Of a stretch of 24,928 nt of DNA, positions 8,129 through 15,253 are shown in pieces (within the stretch, counting starts at the first letter, position 1; every line of letters starts with the position of its first letter). The notes beneath the pieces are model-generated. The model saw only the letters and a program-made list of their open reading frames with translations. It was not told the DNA's origin and ran no database searches. The stretch covers positions 1 to 24,928 of the forward strand of contig CAJTOB010000043.1 in the NCBI GenBank assembly GCA_910578035.1, given 5' to 3'. Position numbers and translations under genes: made by a program. Origin of the DNA: an uncultured Muribaculaceae bacterium (GTDB taxonomy: Bacteria > Bacteroidota > Bacteroidia > Bacteroidales > Muribaculaceae).

Positions 8129-8917
8129 CTATTTAAGGCTGAAATCGTCGGCGTCGAACTGGAAAGGGAACTTACGTCGAAAACTTTCCAGTCGCGCACC
8201 ATCGAGGTCTGCTACTATAAACGGACTGTCGGCCGGTCGCACCCCCACAGCCATACCTCGGCTGTCGAAGATATAACTCATGCCATCATAATCGCCATAG
8301 GCGTCATTCCCTCCACGGTTAGCACCAACCACACAGCTCTGGTTTTCAATGGCGCGGGCAATGAGCAGATGTTCCCAGGCATACCCGCGGGCCTTCGGCC
8401 AGTTGGCAACAACCAGCATAAGATCGTAGTCGCCCTTACGGGAGCGGCACCATACCGGGAAACGCAAATCATAGCACACTACAAGCGATATGTTCCAGCC
8501 CCTGAACCGTACAATCAGAGGCCGTTCTGTGCCGGCGGCAAAAAGCTGTGGTTCTTTGCTTAGCGAGAAAAGATGGTGCTTGTCATAGAAAGTCTCCTCA
8601 CCGGAGGGCTCTATGAAGAAACCCCGATTATATATACGAGGATGAGTAATAGCAAGATAGCTGCCTGCAAAGGCGGCTCCTGTACGGGCAGCCCACTCTT
8701 TGACCCTATCAATTGTCGCACCGGTATTACGCTCGGCAAGGGTATGCAACACATCTGAATCCTCCGTATATCCCGTAGAAAAAAGTTCGGGTAATACTAC
8801 AATATCGGTTCCTTCAGGAAGTTTTTCGAGCGCTTTTTCGACAGCGTCGAGATTCACTTCCTTATCAGCCGGCACGATAGCTACAGGCAGAGTGGCAACT
8901 CGGAGATTAGTATTCAT
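8129..8917 (-). CDS. Nitrilase-superfamily omega-amidase (YafV-like)
   Basis: 262 residues. The Glu-Lys-Cys triad is visible: Glu44 in VLPELF, Lys113 in YDKHHLF and Cys148 in VVCYDLRFP. The YDLRFPVW and GYAWEHLLIARAIENQ stretches match the YafV/Nit2 branch, which hydrolyses alpha-ketoglutaramate or ketosuccinamate and repairs side products of transaminases. Substrate is inferred from the branch. Starts 4 bp inside the upstream acyltransferase gene (8914-8917), the last member of the thrC operon. Confidence 0.9.
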   Translation of the reverse strand: MNTNLRVATLPVAIVPADKEVNLDAVEKALEKLPEGTDIVVLPELFSTGYTEDSDVLHTLAERNTGATIDRVKEWAARTGAAFAGSYLAITHPRIYNRGFFIEPSGEETFYDKHHLFSLSKEPQLFAAGTERPLIVRFRGWNISLVVCYDLRFPVWCRSRKGDYDLMLVVANWPKARGYAWEHLLIARAIENQSCVVGANRGGNDAYGDYDGMSYIFDSRGMAVGVRPADSPFIVADLDGARLESFRRKFPFQFDADDFSLK

Positions 8918-9459
8918 TCCGCACAGAATTTTTCAGGGTATTTTCCTTTAAAGGGCCGATAATATGCCTTGATAGCGGCCATATCGGCATCTAAATCGCC
9001 GCTTGGCTCGAATGTCCGCTCTATCATGGCCTTCTTATGCTCAAAATCCAGAACCGCAAGCATGACCGGCACTTTGGCCTGCAAGGCAATGCGGAGAAAG
9101 CCGGTATGCCATTCGCATGTGCGGCTGCGGGTACCTTCGGGCGTGATTGCAAGCACAAGATTATCGGTATTCTCGAAACGCTCGACTATGACGTCGGTAA
9201 GCGGGCGCACTGATTTACGTCCACGCGGCACGGGAACGCCTTCGATAGCACGGAAGAAACAGCCGAGAGGCCAGAAAAACCAGCTCTCCTTCATGAGGAA
9301 TCCGGCTTTGACACCGACCGATGCCACAGCGAGTTTACCGACAATAAAATCCCAGTTGCTCGTATGGGGTGCCACGCAGATGATACATTTCGGCGGAACG
9401 GGCACCGTAACGGCAACCGTCCAGCCGAAAAGTTTCAGTAGTTTACCGCAGAAACTCAT
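8914..9459 (-). CDS. PlsC-like 1-acyl-glycerol-3-phosphate acyltransferase
   Basis: 181 residues, lysophospholipid acyltransferase superfamily, acting at the inner membrane. Motif I HTSNWD (HX4D; His32, Asp37), motif II VPVPRG (75-80) and motif III TPEGTRS (106-112) are all present. It is shorter than the usual PlsC (about 240) and lacks a clear N-terminal membrane helix, so it may be a paralogue acting on a different acyl acceptor. 4-bp overlaps with both neighbours indicate translational coupling. Confidence 0.85.
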   Translation of the reverse strand: MSFCGKLLKLFGWTVAVTVPVPPKCIICVAPHTSNWDFIVGKLAVASVGVKAGFLMKESWFFWPLGCFFRAIEGVPVPRGRKSVRPLTDVIVERFENTDNLVLAITPEGTRSRTCEWHTGFLRIALQAKVPVMLAVLDFEHKKAMIERTFEPSGDLDADMAAIKAYYRPFKGKYPEKFCAE

Positions 9460-9818
9460 TCAGCGGCAGCTTCTTTGATGGCTTCGCGGACTTCGGCGGG
9501 AAGAGCGGCGTTCATCTTCTTGACAATTTCGAGTACGGCGTCGTCAAATCCGCAGATAAGACTATCATAAGCCTTGGCATAGTACGCAGAGCGGGCCTTG
9601 CGGTATTCTGCGGGGTCGGCGAAGTCACGTTCTTTCTTATCGAAAGCCACAGATACTTTGGCAAGCGAAGTGCCCTGCAGCAGAGCGATATCGTTGATGA
9701 TATCGTGAACGGTCTTACGGTCGATTACAGGGAATGCCGCGCGGGCAAGAAGGATTTCGCCTGCGAGAGAGCCGCAAGTATTGCGGATATACTTTTTAAG
9801 GTCGCGTTTGTTAGCCAT
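9456..9818 (-). CDS. Conserved-looking 120-residue protein of unknown function
   Basis: I do not recognise a family. The protein is predicted mainly helical, starts MANKRDLKKYIRNTCGSLAG and ends in an alanine- and glutamate-rich tail. It has no signal peptide, membrane segment or Cys-cluster (single Cys residues near positions 15 and 83). It sits 16 bp after thrC and overlaps the acyltransferase by 4 bp, so it is almost certainly expressed with them. Codon usage matches the neighbours, supporting a real gene. Confidence 0.8.
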   Translation of the reverse strand: MANKRDLKKYIRNTCGSLAGEILLARAAFPVIDRKTVHDIINDIALLQGTSLAKVSVAFDKKERDFADPAEYRKARSAYYAKAYDSLICGFDDAVLEIVKKMNAALPAEVREAIKEAAAE

Positions 9819-9834
9819 TGTTTTAATATTTATA

Positions 9835-11136
9835 TTAGTTATAGTTGTTCATAAGTTTTCTTAGCGCCGGAAGAGTCGGAGCAATCTTCATGGGGTTGCG
9901 CTTTACAGACATAAAACGAGTGAGCTGCACAGGCAGTTCGATAGCCGCGCCGGTGATGTGCGTCATTATATCGAGCTGCTTGGCCGGATGACCGGTGGCA
10001 AATATAACTTTCGGCACATCAGCACCGAGACGAGCCGCCGCCACATACGCCACAGCGCCATGCGTATCTATCGTATAACCTTTCTCGCGCAAAGCGTTGA
10101 CCGTTGCAGCAATCTCTGCATCGGTAACAGGGTTGCTACGCAATATGTCGGCTCTTGCCGCCTCGAGACTTCCGCCATATATTGCCTCAAGTCTGGGCCA
10201 GCCTGAAGGGTAAGCCATATCCATCGCCGGCGAATATGTAGGCACAGGTGCAGACGATGTGCCGTCATAAACCCCATCGAGCAACTCGCCCAACACAGAA
10301 TTGATATTGAACGCCGGCACTATTCCCGATGTCGGCAAACCCATTTTTTTTGCAATCACAGTTCCGACAAGATTGCTTAGATTGCCGCATGGAGTGGAAT
10401 AAAATGCCTTGTCGGCAAATGGCACCTCTTTAGCAACAAGACGTCCATAAGCATAAAGGGCCAACGCCGCAAGAGGCAAAAGACGTGCAACGTTTATAGA
10501 GTTGGCACCCGTCAGACGATAATCCGCGAACGACGGATCTGCGATGGCCTCCTGCATCATACGCTTGCAGTCCTCAATGCTTCCGGCCACTTCCACCGGG
10601 TGGATATTTCCGCCAAGAGCCGTGAACTGCGATATAGCCATACGCGACAATCGTCCGCGGGGATATAGCACGAACACATTCACACCCTCCATATTGTGGA
10701 AACTGTTGGCGACAGCGGCACCGGTATTGCCCGTTGTAGCCACTATCACATTGCGTCTGCGGCCCGAATCAAGCAGTCGTCTCATAAGCCGCGCCATAAA
10801 CCTGGCGCCATAGTCCTTCACCGTAAGCGTAGGCCCATGGAAAAGCTCAAGTACATGCATGCCGGGCTCCACTTCTACAAGAGGTGCGCCGAAAGCGAAA
10901 GATTCATCTACTATTTTCTTGAGTTCGGCAGCAGGAAGGTCGTCGCCGAAAAATGAGATAGCCACGACATAGGCAATGTCGCGAAGGCTCATCTCTCCGA
11001 TATTATTAAGATAGGCTTTAGGCAAGGTCGGAATAGTGGCCGGCATATACAGCCCTCCGTCGGGAGCGACACAACTCTCGACTGCCTCTGCAAGCGATAC
11101 CTCGCCTGCAACGCCTCTGGTGCTTCTATATTTCAT
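9835..11136 (-). CDS. thrC: Threonine synthase ThrC
   Basis: 433 residues, PLP-dependent. It converts O-phosphohomoserine to threonine. The PLP-binding lysine is Lys107 in LTVKDYGARF; TTGNTG and the downstream STPCGNLSNL phosphate-binding loop are also seen. The long-chain ThrC layout with MKYRSTRG at the N terminus is typical for Bacteroidota. The frame is open up to 11226, but the promoter at 11152-11182 lies in that extension, so ATG 11136 is chosen. The usual partners thrA and thrB are not adjacent; thrC heads its own four-gene - strand operon. Confidence 0.95.
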   Translation of the reverse strand: MKYRSTRGVAGEVSLAEAVESCVAPDGGLYMPATIPTLPKAYLNNIGEMSLRDIAYVVAISFFGDDLPAAELKKIVDESFAFGAPLVEVEPGMHVLELFHGPTLTVKDYGARFMARLMRRLLDSGRRRNVIVATTGNTGAAVANSFHNMEGVNVFVLYPRGRLSRMAISQFTALGGNIHPVEVAGSIEDCKRMMQEAIADPSFADYRLTGANSINVARLLPLAALALYAYGRLVAKEVPFADKAFYSTPCGNLSNLVGTVIAKKMGLPTSGIVPAFNINSVLGELLDGVYDGTSSAPVPTYSPAMDMAYPSGWPRLEAIYGGSLEAARADILRSNPVTDAEIAATVNALREKGYTIDTHGAVAYVAAARLGADVPKVIFATGHPAKQLDIMTHITGAAIELPVQLTRFMSVKRNPMKIAPTLPALRKLMNNYN

Positions 11137-11151
11137 AGCGCATATATAATG

Positions 11152-11182
11152 CAAACATACAAAAAAGAACCGAACCCTCAAA
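11152..11182 (-). promoter_or_regulatory. Bacteroidota-type promoter for the thrC operon
   Basis: On the - strand, TTTG (11182-11179) is followed by 19 bases and TATGTTTG (11159-11152), an exact match to the -33/-7 pattern. It lies 15 bp from the thrC start codon, giving a very short leader. Confidence 0.7.
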
Positions 11183-11262
11183 ATCGATTTTTGCATCTTT
11201 TCCGTAAACAACCAAACTTCAAGCACTAACTGATTTTTGCCCGATTTTGGCCTCTAAAAAAA

Positions 11263-11294
11263 TTTGCACGAATAAAACCTTTGTTTTATCTTTG
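11263..11294 (+). promoter_or_regulatory. Consensus promoter driving the candidate RNA
   Basis: TTTG at 11263-11266, 20 bases, TATCTTTG at 11287-11294: exact Bacteroidota consensus on the + strand. No + strand gene follows before lon, which is convergent, so the transcript should be an RNA that ends at the terminator at 11532-11563. Confidence 0.7.
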
Positions 11295-11300
11295 CGTTAT

Positions 11301-11563
11301 AAAAGCAAAGGCAAGAGAGCCTGATTGGCACTACAGCATACCACATCAAAGTTGATTGGGAAACTCGTCAATTATAACTGAAATACCGAGACAAGCTTAG
11401 CCGACCGATGGCGGGCCTCAATTCTCGCCTTGCGCGAGGAAGCCTTCGTGCCGGAGGATTACAAAGGGCGGCGAGCACTCAAATCCTGTCTTTTCGGAGT
11501 TTCATCGCATCCTTTGGTGTGGCTTTCTACAAAAAACGCTTCCGTTTTCACGGAAGCGTTTTT
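11301..11563 (+). ncRNA. Candidate structured non-coding RNA (about 260 nt)
   Basis: Bounded by an exact consensus promoter upstream and a 13-bp stem terminator downstream, with no plausible start codon and gene between. The ends can pair: AAAGC (11302-11306) with GCTTT (11522-11526) and AAAGG (11307-11311) with CCTTT (11511-11515). Inside, GAAACT (11360-11365) pairs with AGTTTC (11498-11503) and CCGA (11386-11389) with the adjacent TCGG (11494-11497), a nested long-range helix. Local hairpins include CTCGC/GCGAG (11424-11438) and CCTTC/GGAGG (11443-11457). No RNase P hallmark (GAGGAAAGTCC), tmRNA end or SRP core was found. A 6S-type regulator or a new class is possible. Pairings were found by eye. 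Confidence 0.55.
11532..11563. terminator. Bidirectional intrinsic terminator (candidate RNA / lon)
   Basis: AAAAACGCTTCCG (11532-11544), loop TTTTCA, CGGAAGCGTTTTT (11551-11563): 13 perfect pairs. The A-run and T-run at the two sides make it work in both directions. It lies 22 bp beyond the lon stop codon and closes the + strand RNA. Confidence 0.85.
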
Positions 11564-11584
11564 CTGTTTTATATATCCTTGTCT

Positions 11585-13324
11585 TTACAAGAGAGCCTTG
11601 GCAAGAACATCGTCTACGGTCTCGGCATAGTGGAAGTTGAGACCTTCGGTATATGCAGCCGGCATATCGTCGATATCGCGACGATTGTCTTTCGAAAGAA
11701 TTATGTCGGTAATACCGGCACGTTTGGCGGCAAGCATTTTTTCGCGTATACCGCCAACGGGGAGCACGCGTCCGCGTAGTGTTATCTCGCCTGTCATTGC
11801 AAGACGCGGTGCGATGCGACGCCCGGTAAAAGCCGATACTATAGCAGTTGCGATAGTAATGCCGGCAGAAGGACCGTCTTTAGGCACGGCTCCTTCCGGG
11901 AAGTGCACATGAAGAGCATGGCTTTCTATTTCCGACATTTCGATGCCAAGCTTTTCGGCATGAGCCTTCACCCACTGGAATGCAATTCCGGCAGACTCTT
12001 TCATCACATCGCCAAGATGACCGGTGAGTGTAAGCCGGCCTCCTTCCTTGGCTTTCGAGAGCGATGCCTCGGCCATAAGAATAGCGCCCCCGACCTCGGT
12101 CCAGGCCAGACCGGTGACTACGCCGGGGATTTCGTTCCCTTCATAGTTCTCGGGGTGGAATGGCGCAAGGCCGAGCAATTTATAAAGATGCTCAGGTTCT
12201 ACCACCGCCGGAAACTCCTCGCCTTTCATCTTTGCAAGGACAGCCTTGCGGGCTACCGAAGATAGTTTTTTCTCAAGAAGTCGGACTCCGCTCTCGGCTG
12301 TGTACTGACGTATGATTTCGGCAATCGCAGCGTCGCTGATCTGAAGTTCGCCGTCGGCAATAGCCATGGCACGCCGTATGCGGGGCAGAAGATGACGCTT
12401 GGCAATCTCCACCTTCTCTTCGAGCAGATAACCGCTTATATCAATAATCTCCATGCGGTCGAGCAGCGGGCGGCTCACGGTCGACAAGGTATTTGCCGTA
12501 GCGATAAACAGCACTTTCGACAAATCGAAATCCACATCTATATAATTGTCGTGGAAATGGCAGTTCTGCTCCGGGTCGAGCACTTCAAGGAGCGCTGCGC
12601 CCGGGTCTCCTTTATAGTCATGGCCTATTTTGTCGATTTCATCGAGCACGAGAACGGGGTTGGAGCATCCGGCGCGCTTTACGGCATCGATGATTCGTCC
12701 GGGCATTGCGCCGATATACGTGCGGCGATGACCGCGTATCTCGGCCTCGTCGTGAAGACCGCCGAAGGATACCCGCTCATACTTACGGCCAAGAGCACGC
12801 GCCACCGACTTGCCAATCGACGTCTTGCCTACTCCTGGAGGACCTACAAGGCAGATAATCGGCGATTTGCCGTCGGGATTGTGCATAAGAAGCGCAAGCT
12901 GCTCAACGATGCGTTCCTTGACCTTTTCGAGGCCGTAGTGGTCGTTTTCAAGCACTTCCTCGGCCTCTGCAAGAGTCGGAGCCGACACCGTATAAACGCC
13001 CCAGGGAAGGGCTGCAAGAGTCTCAAGATAGCTGTAGAGTACTGAGTAATCAGGGGTTGTAGGATTATAGCGGCGCAGTTTCTCTGTCTCGCGGCGGAAT
13101 AGAGCCAGCACCTTTTCAGGCATATTGCTTGCTTCCGCCTTGGCAAGAAGTTCGTCGGCCTCATCGGCTTCATCACCGTAGAGAGTCTCGCGGATAGCTT
13201 CCATCTGCTGCTGGAGAAATACATTTTTCTGATTCTCCTCCATATTACGGCGCGCACGCTTCATAATGCTCTCCGTAAGTTTCATATGGTCTGCAAAGGT
13301 ATTCACCTCTGTAAGAAGCCCCAT
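11585..13324 (-). CDS. lon: Lon protease, AAA+ and proteolytic part (separated from its N domain by a frameshift)
   Basis: 579 residues covering the rest of the ATP-dependent Lon protease: a coiled helical linker (about 1-110), Walker A GPPGVGKT (161-168), Walker B VLVLDEID (224-231) and the protease domain with catalytic Ser486 in PKDGPSAG and Lys529 in GGIREKM. All catalytic residues are intact. The first codon used here is an internal Met of normal Lon (RAMGLLTE). The frame is open back to about 13342, where it leaves the frame of the N-terminal fragment. If translated alone it would lack the substrate-recognition N domain. Terminates at the hairpin 11532-11563. Confidence 0.9.
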   Translation of the reverse strand: MGLLTEVNTFADHMKLTESIMKRARRNMEENQKNVFLQQQMEAIRETLYGDEADEADELLAKAEASNMPEKVLALFRRETEKLRRYNPTTPDYSVLYSYLETLAALPWGVYTVSAPTLAEAEEVLENDHYGLEKVKERIVEQLALLMHNPDGKSPIICLVGPPGVGKTSIGKSVARALGRKYERVSFGGLHDEAEIRGHRRTYIGAMPGRIIDAVKRAGCSNPVLVLDEIDKIGHDYKGDPGAALLEVLDPEQNCHFHDNYIDVDFDLSKVLFIATANTLSTVSRPLLDRMEIIDISGYLLEEKVEIAKRHLLPRIRRAMAIADGELQISDAAIAEIIRQYTAESGVRLLEKKLSSVARKAVLAKMKGEEFPAVVEPEHLYKLLGLAPFHPENYEGNEIPGVVTGLAWTEVGGAILMAEASLSKAKEGGRLTLTGHLGDVMKESAGIAFQWVKAHAEKLGIEMSEIESHALHVHFPEGAVPKDGPSAGITIATAIVSAFTGRRIAPRLAMTGEITLRGRVLPVGGIREKMLAAKRAGITDIILSKDNRRDIDDMPAAYTEGLNFHYAETVDDVLAKALL

Positions 13325-13959
13325 CGCACGGTCGAGAATCTTCCGAGAAGTTCGTTCTTCGACTTGGGGTCGAACGGCAGATTTGTACAGAGGAAATTGA
13401 CCAGCGTGGTATTGTCGTCTATCTGCCGCACGGCAGGCGTGAGATTTGTCGGGTCGTTTATGCCGAGAGCCTCAAGCCCGACCGCCTTTATCTGTTCGCA
13501 GACAAGACCTAGTTCTTCTGATTTGTCATTATTATCAGCTACAGGCTTCACTCTGGCCGTAAGCCATACACCGGGATTGGTGCCGCGGCCCATGATACGG
13601 AACTTGCCGCGGGCACGCACCAGAGCCGAATGGGCGCCGTCGGGGCGCTCAAAAACACTGAGCACATCGGCATAGGTTCCATATTTGAACAGACCGGTTG
13701 TTACCGCCGGTGTTTCCTCTTCAGGATTTATCTGACATACGATACCGACCGGCACGCATTCTTTCTCGGCATATCGTGCGAGCGCGAGGGCGCTGTCGCG
13801 TCCGAGTTCGAAAGAAACGGTAAGATTGGGGAACAACACCAGATTCCGGGTGGGCAGAATAGGAAGATTTTCGCTGTCGGGTTCTTTATCGAAACGGGTA
13901 AGGTCTATTTCGATTTTCTGGAAACCCATGTCTATGGTGTCTATATTTTCTTTGGCCAT
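13303..13959 (-). CDS. lon: Lon protease N-terminal domain fragment
   Basis: 218 residues. Residues about 30-205 are the LON substrate-binding domain (LPILPTRNLVLFPN near the start). At Leu205 (codon 13345-13347) the sequence leaves the Lon frame; residues 206-218 are out-of-frame and end at TGA 13303-13305. The Lon frame resumes with ILDRAMGLLTE in the other frame, overlapping by 22 bp. Together 218 + 579 residues match the usual 800-residue Lon, so one indel near 13340-13344 (one base lost or two gained) explains both. No slippery heptamer for programmed frameshifting is visible. Real mutation or assembly error cannot be told apart here. Confidence 0.88.
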   Translation of the reverse strand: MAKENIDTIDMGFQKIEIDLTRFDKEPDSENLPILPTRNLVLFPNLTVSFELGRDSALALARYAEKECVPVGIVCQINPEEETPAVTTGLFKYGTYADVLSVFERPDGAHSALVRARGKFRIMGRGTNPGVWLTARVKPVADNNDKSEELGLVCEQIKAVGLEALGINDPTNLTPAVRQIDDNTTLVNFLCTNLPFDPKSKNELLGRFSTVRWGFLQR

Positions 13960-13981
13960 AATGATGATGCAAAACGGACTG

Positions 13982-13989
13982 CAAAGTTA
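13982..13989 (-). promoter_or_regulatory. Probable -7 element of the lon promoter
   Basis: TAACTTTG on the - strand, 22 bp before the lon start codon, fits TAnnTTTG. The -33 position holds TTCG, one mismatch from TTTG. The 178-bp gap to asnA therefore carries divergent promoters. Confidence 0.5.
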
Positions 13990-14078
13990 CGTTTTTTTTC
14001 TGACATGGCGAAGTAAGGCCCGCCCCGCCCCACTCTCTTGCAAAAAGTTCGCATTTTCAAATTTTGCCACACATTTTG

Positions 14079-14110
14079 CTTGCATAAATCCGCATTTATA
14101 CGTAATATTG
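14079..14110 (+). promoter_or_regulatory. Probable asnA promoter
   Basis: CTTG (14079-14082), 20 bases, TAATATTG (14103-14110): one mismatch in each box from the Bacteroidota consensus. It lies 27 bp before the asnA start and inside the upstream in-frame extension of the asnA reading frame, supporting ATG 14138. Confidence 0.5.
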
Positions 14111-14137
14111 CAAACACAAAGAAACAAACACCGAATT

Positions 14138-15172
14138 ATGGCCCTAATAATACCACGCAAATATAATCAGAAGCTGCTCCCGGAGACGACTGAAGTGGCT
14201 ATAAAAATGATTAAAGACACCTTCCAGAGGAATCTCTCGGAATCTCTCGGACTGCGACGTGTCACAGCGCCGCTGTTCGTGCTTGCCGACACAGGCTTCA
14301 ACGACGACCTCAACGGCACCGAGCGCGCCGTGGCCTTTCCCGTAAAAGCCCTCGGCGACCAAAAAGCCGAAGTAGTACACTCGCTCGCCAAATGGAAGCG
14401 ATATAAACTGATGGCCTATGACATTGCTCCCGGATACGGACTCTACACCGATATGAACGCCATACGGGCCGATGAAGACCTCGACAACCTGCACTCCCTC
14501 TATGTAGACCAGTGGGATTGGGAAAAGACAATAGAAGAGAAAGACCGCAACCTGCCATATCTCAAGGCAACCGTAGAAAAGATTTATGAGGCAATCCGCT
14601 CGACTGAACGACATGTATTCGCCTGCTTTCCTCACATCACACCCCGCCTGCCCGAAAAAATCACTTTTATACATACAGAAGAACTTCTGAAACGCTATCC
14701 GGACCTCGATTCCTCTCAGCGCGAAACGATGGCAGCGAAAGAATACGGCGCAATTTTCCTCATTGGAATTGGAGCCCGCCTAAGCAACGGAAAACCGCAC
14801 GATGGCCGGGCTCCCGACTACGACGACTGGATTACGCCCAACGATGACGGTTATAAGGGGCTCAACGGCGACATTATCGTGTGGGATTCTGTTCTCGAAC
14901 GCTCCATCGAACTGTCGTCGATGGGTATCCGTGTCAGCCCCGAATCGCTGCGCAGCCAGCTTGAAGAACGCGGCTGTCTCGACAGAGCCGACCTCGATTT
15001 CCACCGCCGTCTCCTTGCCGGGGAACTCCCCTACTCTGTCGGCGGCGGCATCGGTCAGAGCCGTCTCTGCATGTTCCTGCTCCAGAAAGCACACATCGGC
15101 GAAGTGCAGGCCTCCATCTGGCCGCCTGAACAGATAGAGCGCTGCAGAGCCGCCGGAATAACCCTGATGTAA
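14138..15172 (+). CDS. asnA: Aspartate-ammonia ligase AsnA
   Basis: 344 residues, class II-tRNA-synthetase-like fold. It makes asparagine from aspartate, ammonia and ATP in the cytoplasm. Family stretches seen are LGLRRVTAPLFV, the KWKRYKL and YDIAPGYGLYTDMNAIR region, VDQWDWEK, and the C-terminal GGGIGQSRLCMFLL with HIGEVQASIWP. E. coli AsnA has 330 residues. The frame is open for 104 codons upstream into lon, but that part has no Lon- or AsnA-like sequence and would overlap the promoter. Single gene, divergent from lon and convergent with the EptA-like gene. Confidence 0.96.
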   Translation: MALIIPRKYNQKLLPETTEVAIKMIKDTFQRNLSESLGLRRVTAPLFVLADTGFNDDLNGTERAVAFPVKALGDQKAEVVHSLAKWKRYKLMAYDIAPGYGLYTDMNAIRADEDLDNLHSLYVDQWDWEKTIEEKDRNLPYLKATVEKIYEAIRSTERHVFACFPHITPRLPEKITFIHTEELLKRYPDLDSSQRETMAAKEYGAIFLIGIGARLSNGKPHDGRAPDYDDWITPNDDGYKGLNGDIIVWDSVLERSIELSSMGIRVSPESLRSQLEERGCLDRADLDFHRRLLAGELPYSVGGGIGQSRLCMFLLQKAHIGEVQASIWPPEQIERCRAAGITLM

Positions 15173-15253
15173 GCGCACACATACCTCGGCAAAAGCCCCT
15201 GGCGGAACAATTCAATTGCCTAACTACAAATTTGCACAAAAATAATGTAACCG

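Noticed and set aside
11382..11779. Open frames on the + strand through the thrC-lon gap
   Set aside because: They run through the strong terminator and on into lon; one lacks an ATG. The region is better explained as an RNA gene.
13826..14137. Upstream extension of the asnA frame by 104 codons
   Set aside because: It overlaps lon coding sequence and the promoter region, and the AsnA-like sequence begins at the ATG at 14138.
14229..14250. Tandem 10-bp repeat within asnA
   Set aside because: It simply encodes part of the conserved NLSESLGLRR segment; two copies in coding sequence are not significant.
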